Source: Cyclaneusma minus
Taxonomy: Eukaryota > Ascomycota > Leotiomycetes > Marthamycetales > Marthamycetaceae
Assembly (NCBI GenBank): GCA_037179335.1
Contig: JAKZHN010000027.1
Coordinates: forward strand, 1 to 64,000
Length of the DNA: 64,000 nt
Direction of reading: 5' to 3'
The notes under the pieces are model-generated. The model ran no database searches. It was not told the DNA's origin and saw only the letters and a list, made by a program, of their open reading frames with translations. Below, piece after piece: positions 46,059-56,850 of this stretch (position 1 is the stretch's first letter; each line of letters begins with the position of its first letter). The position numbers and the translations under genes are program-made.

Positions 46059-47389
46059 TTACATAATAATCGCCGGCACATCCACATTAACCTTGATGCT
46101 CTTATGCGGCAAAATGCTGCCGCCATTCACGTAGATCTCATCTCCGATCGTAACATCATCGCCCAGCACCGTAACATTCTCCAAACGTGCCCACTTGCCG
46201 ACTGTCGAATTCCAGCCCACAATCGTGCTCTTGATCCATGCGTGATCCTTGACTTTGCTACCAGCCAAGATGACACAACGCTGCAGTCTTACGCCGTCGC
46301 CAATCACTGCATCGGGGCCGATTGTAACATTGGGGCCGATTCGGCAGTTCTTGCCGATCTTGGCGGAGGGGTCGATCAGCACGTTGCCACCGTGCACGTA
46401 TGGCTCGGAGGGGGAGGAGAGCAGCTTGCTGCCTTTCTTGGTGAGCGAAGACAGGTACAAGCAAGTTCCGGACAGGAAATCTTTCGGCTGGCCAACGTCC
46501 ATCCAGTATCCCTCCAAGTCAAACGAATGCAACTGCCCATCCTTGACAATAGCCGGGAAAGTTTCTTGCTCGATAGAGGTAGGGCGTAACTCGATGCGGT
46601 TGAGGACGGAGGGGTTCAGGATGTAGATACCGGCGTTGATGCGGTTGCCAACGAACTCAATAGGCTTTTCAACGAAGCGGTCGATGCGCGAGGCGTGGTT
46701 GGGCTTGTGCACTATGACACCGTATTTGGAGGGTTCTTCGACTTTGGTTACCACAATGGTGCCTTCGTCGCCATGCGACTTGTGGAAGGCGGCAAGGTCA
46801 GCGAAGGGGTAGTCGCAGATAACGTCGGAGTTCAGCACGAAGAAGGGCTCGTCATTCTTGGCAAGGACTTTCTCTGCTAGTTTGAGGGGACCGGCGGTAC
46901 CTAGTGGCTCGGTCTCTATCGAGAAGGTAATGTTGACGTTGAAGGTTTTCTCGTACTGTGAGCAATTGGGTCAGCGCTGTCTTTTGCCATGCGATCATAC
47001 ATATGCTCGAGCACGTACCTCGGCCAGGGCCTTTTCCATAACCTCGGGTCTGTAGTTGACTGCAAGGACAATGTCTGTGACACCAGCTGCTGCCAGAGCC
47101 TCAACCTGGTGGAGAATCATGGGCTTGTTACCGAATTCGACCAAAGGCTTGGGGAGAGTGAGGGTCTGTGATTCTGTTAGCCATGCGCCGCTTCCAATGT
47201 CTATGTTTGTGTGTATATCCAGGCTGATTCAAGCCAATTCTTGGCCGGCGCATGTCGCTGGCGCAATCCAGGGGGAACGTACAAGAGGGCGAAGACGGGT
47301 GCCGAAGCCACCAACGAGAATGATTGCTTCATGGCGGATTAGCATGAGAGTTCTGCAGAGTTGGAGATAGGACCAGACTCACCCTTCAT
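46059..47389 (-). CDS. Mannose-1-phosphate guanylyltransferase (GDP-mannose pyrophosphorylase)
   Basis: Makes GDP-mannose from mannose-1-phosphate and GTP in the cytosol, feeding protein glycosylation and cell-wall mannan. Exons 47389-47383, 47326-47283, 47165-47019 and 46955-46059; 364 residues, the usual size of the fungal enzyme. The first coding exon is only 7 nt (ATGAAGG); the junction gives MKAIILVGGFGTRLRPL, the nucleotidyltransferase signature. Further matches are LPKPLVEFGNKPMILHQ, VLNSDVICDYPF, RFVEKP, GYWMDVGQPKDFL, a C-terminal left-handed beta-helix of hexapeptide repeats (IGKNCRIGPNVTIGPDAVIGDG) and the terminal NVDVPAIIM. Orthologous to yeast PSA1/VIG9 and to MPG1 of other fungi. 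Confidence 0.96.
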
Positions 47390-47399
47390 CTTGATGTGG

Positions 47400-49320
47400 A
47401 TTAAAAGCTTTTCTGGAGAAGGGAGCGATTGCGATTAAAGTAGCCCTCGAGGTGTTTGCGAGAGCGCGGGGATAATAGCGAGAGCAAATGGCTCGAGACG
47501 GTGGAGTACCTCGAAGCACAGTTGGAGTGAATTGGAGAAAGTTCAAGGTGGTGCGAGCTGTCAGTAGTGTCAACTCTCTCTCTTGGGGGAGCTTGAGGGT
47601 ATTATTTGGGGACTCGGTGGGTGAGGACAGGTGTCGCGGGCAGCAGCCTTAGTCGTGGGGTTACTGTAAGGGGAAAAGGTAATTCCAGCCGCGAATCATT
47701 TCTGGGAAAGGGGCACTCTGCAGCCACACGCTTGCCCCCAACAGCCCACTCTGCACCCTCAAATTGTGTTAGCAGGTTTTATACGGGCCGGGCTACAAGC
47801 TTTAGAATGATTCGAACGGATGGGCTGATCCCTGGTGCACATCTTATTGGCATCGCCGTGTTAGGGCTGCGAATGCGATCACGTTCCCCTCCGAATCACA
47901 CTGGTGCAATCTAGGCTCGACGCCGTGTTCAGGAGATTCTTGGGTGCTCTGCCCTTGCGTCGCCAAAAGCCATATTGACCGCAGGAACCGGCCCATGGGT
48001 CTGCGAGTGCGGAGAGAAGGCATTGGCATGTCGGCGTCGTCCGCCGCGCATCACCAGACGCGATGGCTTTTTTTGGCTGTGGCTGTGCGTCTCGAGAGTT
48101 CGTGGATGATGCAAATTTAGAGTACATAGCCGTCGCGGGGTGCATTTTGACAACTTGAACCTTCAAAGCTATGTCATTGAAGCTCCAATCAACAACGACA
48201 GACGACACCTGAGACGCTTCGTCGCAATTGCAAGTCTTTCAACATCGCCGGATCCATGGTGTGCGTCGAGTCTTCACTTGTTGCTGTCATCAATCTGAAT
48301 CGATCCACACAAGGCTGCGAGTAATCGAGTGCCTTCAATATCGGACTAGTTTCAGCCTCGTTCGTGGTCCCACCAACACAAGCTGATGCACGGTGTTCGA
48401 AGCTCCAGTCAACGGTCCTCTCGCACCTATGTTCTCTTCGACATCCAATTCAAAATTTTCTTGCTTCTTTCAGCTTCAACCCCAAGGCGAGATACGAAGT
48501 ACCAAACTCGTCGAATCGATGAACGCCTGTACGCGTCCAGTGTCACTCTGATGCAAGACAGCGCCAATTGCGTGTCTTCCCCTCATCGGCTTCAAATTTC
48601 CCCGCGTCAACCAGGTCGTCAGTCCCTTGATCGGCTTCGAACACATCAACCATGGGACCTTCAAGTCTCGGAACCAATGCCACTCTCGACTTCGGACTAG
48701 ACTCAATCGACTGGCAGTGTCTCGGCCGCCGTCAACCGGAGCGAACTACAACGCCGTTACGCCAGTTGTCACCAACGACCAAGATGCCGAATGTCGTGTA
48801 CCAGGCCATCACGAAGGTCGTCGACTACGAGCCAATCCCTCACTATCTTAATCCCCGCGGTTCACTATATATTGCATGACAGGTCGTTGCTCGTGTCCAA
48901 GACTGCACCCTGGAGCGGAGCACTGCCATGTGTGCATCTCCATTCGCCATTACCTGACCATCTCCATCCGACCATCTCCATCCAATATTTTCGTCTCCTT
49001 ACCCCCGGTTTTGCTATATCCAATCGGACAGAGCTCACGCTATCGTGCCAATGGCAACAATCTCTTCAATCATGGGCCCTTGTTATTCCCGTCTCTGCAT
49101 GGAAGAAAACAAATGGGTACACGAATAGTATCACTTCCCGTCACGGACACGCCCTTCAATTGACAATGACAGCTCCGTCTTGCGGACCCCTTTCCAAAAA
49201 GTTGAGTCTCACAACATTGAAAATATCGCATTTAAGAATAAGTCCCCGCGGCCTCTTGTTTTCACATCTCTTTCTTTTCACTGTTTATGATCGATAATTG
49301 CATCTGTCGCGTATTTTTCA
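47400..49320. other. Intergenic, no gene seen
   Basis: Divergent region between the guanylyltransferase (minus) and the sulfotransferase-like gene (plus). Several short frames but no domain. A pyrimidine-rich TATTTTTCAG just before the ATG at 49327 suggests a 5'-UTR intron acceptor. Confidence 0.4.
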
Positions 49321-49326
49321 GGCAAA

Positions 49327-50515
49327 ATGAGTTACAAGCATGTCAACGGATCACGACCAGATCATACGAGCAACCAGGAGCTCAAAGTGATCTGTGTCGG
49401 CTTTGCTCGCACTGGCACCACATCTCTTGCTCTTGCTCTCTTCAGACTTCTCGATGGGCCCGTCTCTCACGGCGGCACACAATTCATGGCGCCGCCGCCT
49501 AATGAAGGTGTGTTTCTCGGTTTATACATCCTACAAGGATAGTTGAAGGGAACTACTCGGGTCGTCCCGCAGGCGTGAACAAGCTGCGATAGTAGTAGCT
49601 AAACCAAGGACACTGGAATTTGATCCATAGAAATGGATTGAATCCGTATCATCCATCATGTTCGTGAGTCTCGCGACTCAAGGGAATCTCCATCTACATG
49701 CCCACTTTCTCACTGTTAGCTTTCTACGAGTCATCACCTACCTGATCTGACCAGTCTGCGACAGAATTCATTGAGCAGAGCATCCGCATATGCCAAAAAA
49801 GCACACCACCTGAAGAAATCAACGACACCATCCGCTCCATGCTCACCGGCTACGTAGCCGTCGCCGACGTCCCCTTCATCCGTACGCCAGCCCCTGTCTT
49901 CCCTCCTCCCCCAGCCCCCAATTCTCCATCCCCCCGCATGCAGTCCATCTCAAAACCTAACAACTATCTTTCTGAAAAGTATTTGTCCCCGAGCTTGTGG
50001 CACTATATCCCAACGCCCTCTTCCTCGCCACCACACGCGACCCCGTCGCATGGTGGAACTCGCTCGCCATTTTGCTCTCCGCTTTCGCAAGCCGGATTAC
50101 GCATTTCCTGCTCTTCCCTCTTCCAGGCTACCGCCACGTCTTCCGCTTCGTACACGACGTAATGGTCACACGAAGATGCACGGTGCTGGGAGAGGAAGTG
50201 GGAATGGAATGGGGACCGCAGGCACTGGAGGTGCATAATGAATATGTGAGGCAGAGTGTTCCGGCAGATAGATTGGTGTGGCTGGATGTGAGGGAGGGCT
50301 GGGGACCGCTTTGTAAGGCGCTTGGGAAAGAGGTGCCGATGGTGAAAGGGGAGGGGGGGAAGTGGGTGGAAGAACCGTTTCCGAAGGCCAATGTGGGGGA
50401 GGCGGAGCAGATGAGGGCGGCGAGGAAGAGGGGGGCCTGGGCGTGGGTGAAGATTTGCGGAGTACTTGCCGGGGCGGTTTATGTGGGGAGGTGGGCTTGG
50501 AAGGATTTCTTGTAA
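49327..50515 (+). CDS. Sulfotransferase-like P-loop protein (PF17784 type)
   Basis: Exons 49327-49507, 49765-49881 and 49980-50515; introns 257 and 98 bp; 277 residues. The N-terminal loop GFARTGTTSL (25-34) matches the 5'-phosphosulfate binding loop of this fungal family. After the second junction VPELVALYPNALFLATTRDPVAWWNS supplies the 3'-phosphate binding strand and helix. VHNEYVRQSVPADRLVWLDVREGWGPLCKALG is typical of the family. A hydrophobic segment near the C-terminus (VKICGVLAGAVYVGRW) could anchor it in a membrane. Members are often annotated as NAD-dependent epimerases in error. Substrate unknown. Confidence 0.87.
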
Positions 50516-50902
50516 GGACTGAGAATGAGATGGTGGTGGTCGATGTTTTGAAATTCGTTTACAAAGATTTTCCTGGCTGTTTGAGAGGATGGAATACATG
50601 TAGGTTCATGTTGTTGTGGTGCGCATATCGCAAGCTGCCTTAGCCAGTGGATGTACCACCTAGTTTGGTCGCCCGATTGACGTCTAATCCATCACCCGCC
50701 TAACCCGTAAGTCGCAATTGTCGGTAAGGTCGACCCGTGGGCTGGTCCAAAGTTAAACGGCCACCTTTCGTTTCTTTCCACACTCAGAAGATCAGGCATT
50801 AGCGGTATGTGAGTCACAGCACTTGGAGATTTCTTAGACTACCGCAAAACTACCTAGGCAATCACTCGAACTTGCCCACTCATCTGGGTTTATCTTAAGT
50901 AT

Positions 50903-51054
50903 TCGGATTTCTCTCGCTACTTCGACTTTTCTCAATTACCTGGACTTCTCTCAATTACTTCGAGAACTCTCGATTATCTGGATTTTTCTCAGTTACCTGA
51001 AATTCTCCCAATCGCTTGGATTTCTCTCAGTTACTTTGGTTTCTTCCAATCACC
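50903..51054 (+). repeat. 19-bp tandem repeat, eight units in exact register (array 5)
   Basis: Eight consecutive 19-bp units starting at 50903, 50922, 50941, 50960, 50979, 50998, 51017 and 51036, with no slip. Examples are TGGACTTCTCTCAATTACT, TGGATTTTTCTCAGTTACC and TGGATTTCTCTCAGTTACT. The next unit would begin at 51055, which is exactly the ATG of the downstream gene. Confidence 0.9.
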
Positions 51055-52512
51055 ATGGATCCAGACTACCCATTGACCCCCGAGGAGATCCAAGTCCTTG
51101 AAGAGGAAGGTGTATTCCTCAGCGGTCCCGTAAACGGGAAACGCAAAGTCTCTGCCGCCCTCCTCAGTCCTCCATCAAGCGAAGGTACTCAGAGTTCGTC
51201 CTCCTCCTCTTCATCGGGGGCCTCTATCCGATTCCGGACCCTGGACCCCTCCAAGGCGTACGATTTCACCCTCCCGGATTCCATCGAAAGCGTCGCAGGC
51301 CTCGAGTTTCTCGGACTCAGCACCAGCAAGGCCTCGCGGATTCTTCGTCGCTGGCTCGACATGCCCGACAAGGATAACTGGCAGGTCTACGAGGGGGGTC
51401 TCTTGCGGTATACAATGAGTGCATTGCAGGATCTAGGCTCTGTGACTGACAATGATCCGCGAGCAGCGTTGGAAAGATTCGGCACCACAACGGAGTTGCA
51501 GGACGCGATCTTGGATCCCCAATTCTTTGTGCTCTTCGAATCACAAAGCTTGCTCTTCTGGCTGCGGGACACGGTTCAGCTACGATGGGAAGCTTTCGAG
51601 ACCATGCGCCAAAACGCGAAGAAACACTCTGTCAAAACGCTGGCGAAACGAAAAGGAAGGGGGAAGGACATGAAGCTTGAGCCCGAGACGCTCGATCCCC
51701 CTTCACAGGAACCAGGCTTGGATCCACGGATCACATTCGAGTCCGTTTCAAAAACGAAGGACTTCCCGAAAATGGCCATTGCGGTCGAAGAAGCCCCCCC
51801 AATCCTCGAAAACCACTACGTTCTCTACAAGGGCGGTGGTACGAAGAAATATACGCAGCCCCTCCTCCCTGATGGGAGGTTCAACTTGGGCGGCGGGTTA
51901 GGGACCGATCCACCCGGAGACTTCAACCACGACAGACGAGCGTGGTATTGGACACCCGATAAAGAAGTTGCCGAGATGTACCGGCAATACGCAAAGAGAA
52001 GGTCCGAATACTCGGAGACCTGGGTCATTCGTATGCAAGTCCCCAAGGCATTCATGGACAACTTACGTCAAGAGGATTTGTGGTTTGGTACAGAATGGAA
52101 AGAGTTTGTATGGTGGTGCCGCCTGACAACCAAGCGATTGAGGTATGGCGGTCGTCTTGGTCCCCCCGAGCGATTCGACAAGTACTTCAGAGACGGCAAG
52201 GCCGGGGCCCAGCTCCTGAAAGGCAACATCTGCGGACGCGTGAATCGCATCGAGCGATTGAAATTCGAAGAGATCCAGGCGGGGATCCAGACGGAACTCA
52301 CTTATGCGGACTGCATGGAAGTTCCGGGATCGCGGAGGAAGGCCATCCAATGGGTTATAACGGATGTCAGGGCTATCGACCTGATGGAGGAGCAGATACA
52401 AGGTCTTGTATTCATGGATGTGCACCCGGGTGGGGAAGGGCCGAGAAATGATTGTGTGGGGGCGATCGTGGGGTCAATCTCTTTGTGTATCAACATTGCT
52501 ATGAAAGTATGA
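51055..52512 (+). CDS. Protein with a possible ADP-ribosyltransferase-like fold
   Basis: A single exon of 485 residues beginning MDPDYPLTPEEIQVLEEEG. The frame is open further upstream only through TTG, and the ATG at 51055 has an ideal context (CACCATGG). Residues about 70-120 resemble a compact helical domain (LGLSTSKASRILRRWLD). From about 245 the sequence HYVLYKGGG, then FNLGGGLGTD, then RRAWYWTPDKEVAEMYRQYAKRR, then TWVIRMQVPKAFM, has the order seen in ART-fold proteins of the DUF3990 kind (strand with YxG, loop, Y-x-T with an alanine-rich helix). The usual first-strand arginine or histidine is not obvious, so catalysis is doubtful. A basic stretch KRKGRGKDMK lies between. Unknown function; the ART assignment is tentative. 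Confidence 0.75.
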   Translation: MDPDYPLTPEEIQVLEEEGVFLSGPVNGKRKVSAALLSPPSSEGTQSSSSSSSSGASIRFRTLDPSKAYDFTLPDSIESVAGLEFLGLSTSKASRILRRWLDMPDKDNWQVYEGGLLRYTMSALQDLGSVTDNDPRAALERFGTTTELQDAILDPQFFVLFESQSLLFWLRDTVQLRWEAFETMRQNAKKHSVKTLAKRKGRGKDMKLEPETLDPPSQEPGLDPRITFESVSKTKDFPKMAIAVEEAPPILENHYVLYKGGGTKKYTQPLLPDGRFNLGGGLGTDPPGDFNHDRRAWYWTPDKEVAEMYRQYAKRRSEYSETWVIRMQVPKAFMDNLRQEDLWFGTEWKEFVWWCRLTTKRLRYGGRLGPPERFDKYFRDGKAGAQLLKGNICGRVNRIERLKFEEIQAGIQTELTYADCMEVPGSRRKAIQWVITDVRAIDLMEEQIQGLVFMDVHPGGEGPRNDCVGAIVGSISLCINIAMKV

Positions 52513-52634
52513 GCTATGGGAGGGGATTAGACTAGCGTTACCTGGTACATGTAGGTAGCTGGAGGCGGGCCGTCATTTTGTCTGTTGCAGTAGTTAGCTA
52601 CAAGTATGCGATCAAAGGCTGAATCACCCTTCGA

Positions 52635-52700
52635 TAGTGAGGAACATCCCCAATGATTAATAGTATTCTCAAAACCTGAGAATATCCCCGAAGACCACAA
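52635..52700 (+). repeat. 19-bp-period repeat (array 6)
   Basis: Two to three units (CAATGATTAATAGTATTCT, CAAAACCTGAGAATATCCC) just downstream of the 51-52.5 kb gene. Confidence 0.5.
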
Positions 52701-52734
52701 TGTTCCACGGAACGAGGAGCAGAACGATTTCTCG

Positions 52735-53190
52735 AGTTCATATCCTGAGTGCTCAGGTGGACAAGGTGGGTGCTCTTGAATGAGGTCTTTTCCAGAGGGA
52801 ATCACAATGGAGGGAAAGTTCTTGTTCGAGGTTTGTTCCGAGAAATCGATGAGTTGGTGGCGAAAGCGGATGTTCCTGAGAGTGGTCCGCTTCATGAGGT
52901 TCGTGGACTGAGAGGATAGTGCATGTATTCTTGAGTGTGTTGCCCATAGGAATTCCAGATTGGTGGAGAAAGGCGGGTGTTCTTGAGCGAGGCGAGCTCT
53001 AGGAGTTCGTGAGCTGAGGCAAGGTAGGTGTTCTTGAGAGTGGTTCACCCACAGGAATTCATGAGCCGGCGGAGAAAAGTGGGTGTTCTTGAGAGAGTCT
53101 GTGAGATCTACGTCCAAAGTTCATGAATTGGTTGGTGGGGGAAAAGTGGGTGATCTTGAGGGAGGTGGACTCGAGGAGTTCGTGAGCTTA
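52735..53190. repeat. Degenerate minisatellite of about 53 bp, about eight units
   Basis: Units of roughly 50-57 bp, each carrying a GAATTC-like or GAGTTCGTGAGC start and a GGTGTTCTTGAG core, for example GTGGGTGTTCTTGAGAGAG near 53080 and GCGGGTGTTCTTGAGCGAG near 52966. The minus-strand frame through it (52527-53117) is a by-product of the repeat. Confidence 0.75.
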
Positions 53191-53199
53191 GTTACAACG

Positions 53200-54630
53200 A
53201 AACTGTCAAAGTCAGGGTTCTCGGTTTGACTTGCGGGTTGTTTTACGCTTCTGCTTACCGATGGCTTATGTTCTGGGCCTGGGTGGAAGCGCTGGTTTGA
53301 TTTTCATGGTCTGGGACTGAGGGTTAAGAGTATCAAGTATCATTATCGTTTCGGAAAGGGAGGGAACTCGGGGGGCAGCGTTTCTTCTCACTTGAGGCCA
53401 GGAGAAAGACCTGCCGTTCGAGCCGCTGCCGACTCTGCTATCAGTATCGTGGACACGGGCGAAACTCACGGTCGCATCTGTGATAGATCCAAGGAGTCCA
53501 CGGTCTAGCATCCAAATTAACTCTTATTCTATGTCGGATAATAGGAACATTGACGCAAGATAGAGGTCTATGCGATGGCTCGGGGCATCCACGCTCCCAC
53601 TCAATTCCAGTGTTGTGATATCTCAGTTCAGGCATATTGGTGCCAATATAGGGGTCCGTGGGGGCTCATCAGAGGAGTCAAGGAAAAAGCGAGACCTCTC
53701 ACTTGACACTCCAAAAGTTGTAGTCTATACATGTATCAGCCAACAGGAGCATCGGCGCTAAACAAAGGGATCCTTGCGAGATGTCCCAAGCTCGCGCCGA
53801 AATGAACGACGCAATTCGCAACTGTGCAAGCGGACGAGATTCAAGCACTGGGAGCAAGACTCGCGAGGACCAAGAACCATCTGTTCAGCAAGCAAATTCC
53901 AGGACGCAGCATCAAGGCAAAAATACCCTCTCTCAACTCACCTTGGGGACAAGGCTCGTCCCGGCCCTCGTCTCGAAGCTTAAGACAGATAAAGTTTCGA
54001 AGCTTTTCGAACAGCCCACAATTTTGCAACACTTCTTGCAATGCCTTCAGCCTTCTAGACCAAAGGCGGCTGCGCATTGCCATTTCGGGTCTTCCAGCCT
54101 CTGTACAAGTGTCGCATCTCGTTGCTGAAACTCGTTTGGGTGATCCCGACAACGGCCCAGGCCGATTTTCGACGGACGCACAAAACACGGGCGCTTAAAG
54201 TTGTCGCTATTCCGCACCGATGATTCCAATACCCTGCCTATATGCGGTCGCGCGTGTGGGTGGATCAGAGCGGAAATAATCCAGACTTGGATGGTTTGGG
54301 GGCAGGGTGGCAGAGGCTGAGGAGGAGAGTGTTTGTGCTCGGCGGGTCAGACACGCCGAGCCGTAGCAGATTTGTGCCTGTCGGCTCCACTTCCTCTCTT
54401 CTCCGACACCAACCCACAGACACACCAACCACCATCATGGCTTTCCCAACCTGACCCAAACGCAAGAGACTTCGCGCTGTGATCTAGGCCCTTGCTGCTG
54501 CTATTGCCGACGCTCTCCTGTGCTCCCAGCCTCGCGAAACCATGATATCCACAATCGGGGCCTTGGATGAAGCAGTGACTTGAGGCAGAGGGGGTTTGGG
54601 ATGGGAGGATGCTGCCCGAGGTAGGTCACC
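53200..54630. other. Intergenic, no convincing gene
   Basis: A plus-strand frame at 53781-54128 (115 codons) is the best candidate but has no recognisable feature and is overlapped by an equally long antisense frame. Confidence 0.4.
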
Positions 54631-54636
54631 AGATTT

Positions 54637-54646
54637 TCTATATATC
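54637..54646 (+). promoter_or_regulatory. TATA-like element
   Basis: CTATATATCC about 185 bp upstream of the Egh16-like gene's ATG, followed by a CT-rich leader. Confidence 0.45.
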
Positions 54647-54827
54647 CTGTCTGCTGGTGCCAAGTGAATCTCCTTTTTTCTCCATCCTCTCAGCATCCGC
54701 TTCTTTCATTCACAGTCTACTTTCTTTCTTCAAGATCCAGGCGATCGATTTCTATTACTCACTTTTATCCATTCTTTGATCTGTGCTGGACACCTTATAA
54801 ACCTAAAATCAAAATCCCTCTGTCAAG

Positions 54828-55845
54828 ATGCTTTCCGGAATGAAGTCGACTCTCCTGCCCGTTGTGGCTCTCGTGGGCATGGTTTCGGCCCACTCTCAGA
54901 TCATCGCTGCTGTTGGTGACAGTGGTGTCTCTACCGGTTTCAAGGGTATGTCTTTGTTGAGAATCTCGAAGACGATCATCACTGACATCCAGAATAGTCA
55001 ACGCTGCACTTGCCCGCAACTGCACCGGCATCAACCCCTGCCAGCAAGACGCAACCATCATCCGAGAAGCTGAGATCGCGGCAAACACGGTCAACCAATG
55101 TGGTCGTACTGAACTCGCTGGCAACATCGATGTTGGCGAGAACACCGAGAACGCCATCGCCGGCGGAGCGATCACCCAAGTTTCCAAGGGAAGCCAACTC
55201 ACCGTCACCATCCATCAAGTCAACGCCGACGGAGCCGGACCATATGTTTGCGACATCGACATGACCAGCAACACCAACAGCAACATCCAGAACCTGACCG
55301 TGACCAACAACGTCCCCGGTGCCAACGGTCTTTCCCAGAACAAGGAGGCAGACTTCAACATGACCCTCACCATGCCCAGCAACCTCGCCTGCACTGGCGC
55401 CTCCACCGGTAACGTCTGCACCGTCCGCTGCCGCAACAACGCCCTCGCCGGCCCCTTCGGCGGTTGCTTCGCCGTCATGCAAACCGACGTGACCCCCTCC
55501 AAGAACAACGCCGCCACCATCTCCACCGCACAGAAGCTCGACGCCATCAACGCCGAAGTCCTGCAGAACAACGCCGACCTGCCCGACGCCATTCAAGCCA
55601 ACAAGAACGCCGGTCTTAAGGAGAACCTGCAGGCTGCTGCTTCCGTGTCTCAACTGCTCGGCATCAAGATTGTCTCCTCGGCTGCGCCCACTCAGACCCC
55701 TACCGTTGTTAATGCTAATGTTAATGCTGCTGCAACCACCGCGGCAAGCAGCAGCGACTTCGGCGGCCACCACCACCACCACAACAAGCGTGCTGAGCAG
55801 GGTCTGAGGTGGGCCAAGAGACTTACTGGCGGTCTCCACATGTAA
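54828..55845 (+). CDS. Secreted Egh16/Mas1-like protein
   Basis: Exons 54828-54945 and 54998-55845; intron 52 bp. Product 321 residues. A signal peptide covers about residues 1-21 (ending GMVSA, before HSQ). The mature part shows the family pattern: HSQIIAAVGD, an invariant-looking VTIHQVNADGAGPYVC, the NVPG motif, NLACTG, and VCTVRCRNNALAGPFGGCFAV. The family (Egh16, Gas1/Mas1) is secreted by plant-associated and other fungi, and some members are expressed in infection structures; its biochemical role is not established. The C-terminus is unusual: after a Ser/Ala/Thr linker come five histidines (297-301), then two Lys-Arg pairs (303-304 and 313-314) that could be Kex2 sites, ending LTGGLHM. 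Confidence 0.92.
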
Positions 55846-55849
55846 GGAC

Positions 55850-56155
55850 TTAGGCTTGCTTGGTAGTCAGCGGATCCGGTTCCGGATAATTGAGAAGGGG
55901 GGGACGCGGAGTCGGACTGGGGATTAGATGGGAGGAAAGGTACTTGACAGAGCGGGATGAATGTGTATGATTAGATACCACTATTATTGGAGTTGAAGGA
56001 TATTATTACTTGGTCGTGATGTCTTTTGAATCTTTGTGATGCATTGCGATCATAATCTTCTTCCTCGATGATAAATATCTACTGACTGGTCGCAAGTTTG
56101 AATAGGTTGTATGAGTCTTGAGTTTTTTTACTGTGGGTAAGTATCCAAGGATTTT
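55850..56155. other. 3' flank of the Egh16-like gene
   Basis: No gene seen. Sequence becomes progressively AT-rich. Confidence 0.4.
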
Positions 56156-56158
56156 AGG

Positions 56159-56674
56159 ACAGTGTGTTTAAAAGATATGTATTTGCAAGGATATTTGTAG
56201 ATATTTGTCAGATATTATCTATTTGAGCTGGAGCTTAGATACAGATATTATCTGAGCGGTAGCTTAAATATATTTGAAATTTGGTACAGATATTGATTTT
56301 TGAGTGTTTTTTAAAAATTTTGGGATTAAATTTTGAAAATAATAGAAATTAAAGTAATTTTTTTTTAGAAAAATTGAAATATTTTTATATATTTGGAGTT
56401 CTGAAATTCTGAGCTTTCCAAAAATATATAAATTATAGATATTCTTTTATTATTTTAATTTTAATACAATCAAACTATTGCAATACTGATATGTTCAAGG
56501 TCAGGGTGGCCCGTGCGCCATTTTTTGATTATAACCATTATGGCTATCCCTGAATTTTATAAATATTTGGCAATGCCCTTAGATATAAAAGATATCTATT
56601 TGTCAGCCTTAAAGATTTAGATAATTTATTTGTATAGCTTGCAAATGCAGATAGATACAGATTGAATACACTGT
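56159..56674. mobile_element. Decayed non-autonomous DNA transposon
   Basis: An AT-rich 516-bp segment with imperfect terminal inverted repeats: ACAGTGTGTTTAAAAG at the left and the complement of ACAGTGTATTCAATCTG at the right. Inner similarity includes ATTTGCAAG and GATATCTTTTA-type motifs. Flanks read TTTTAGG and TTTCAGG, compatible with a 7-8 bp target duplication with one C-to-T change, as in hAT elements. No coding capacity. Confidence 0.55.
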
Positions 56675-56850
56675 TTCAGGAGCACGATCTCAAGACGGCT
56701 ACATAAGAATCGCTACCAGGAGCACTTACTGCGTATTCTTAGAAAACCATCGCTTCATTTGTGTAGGTAATCATGCTTGCTCTGTGAGCCATCCATGAAA
56801 GCCTTCGGTCTCCATCAAAATGAGAAGTATGACCCCTTTCCCTCGCATCT

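Noticed and set aside
51016..51054. Start of the ART-like protein 13 codons upstream
   Set aside because: The upstream start would be TTG inside the 19-bp array. The first ATG, at 51055, has a strong context.
52527..53117. 196-codon minus-strand frame
   Set aside because: Generated by the 53-bp minisatellite; the encoded peptide is a degenerate repeat.
53781..54128. 115-codon plus-strand frame
   Set aside because: No domain, and an antisense frame of the same length covers it. Too weak to list as a gene.
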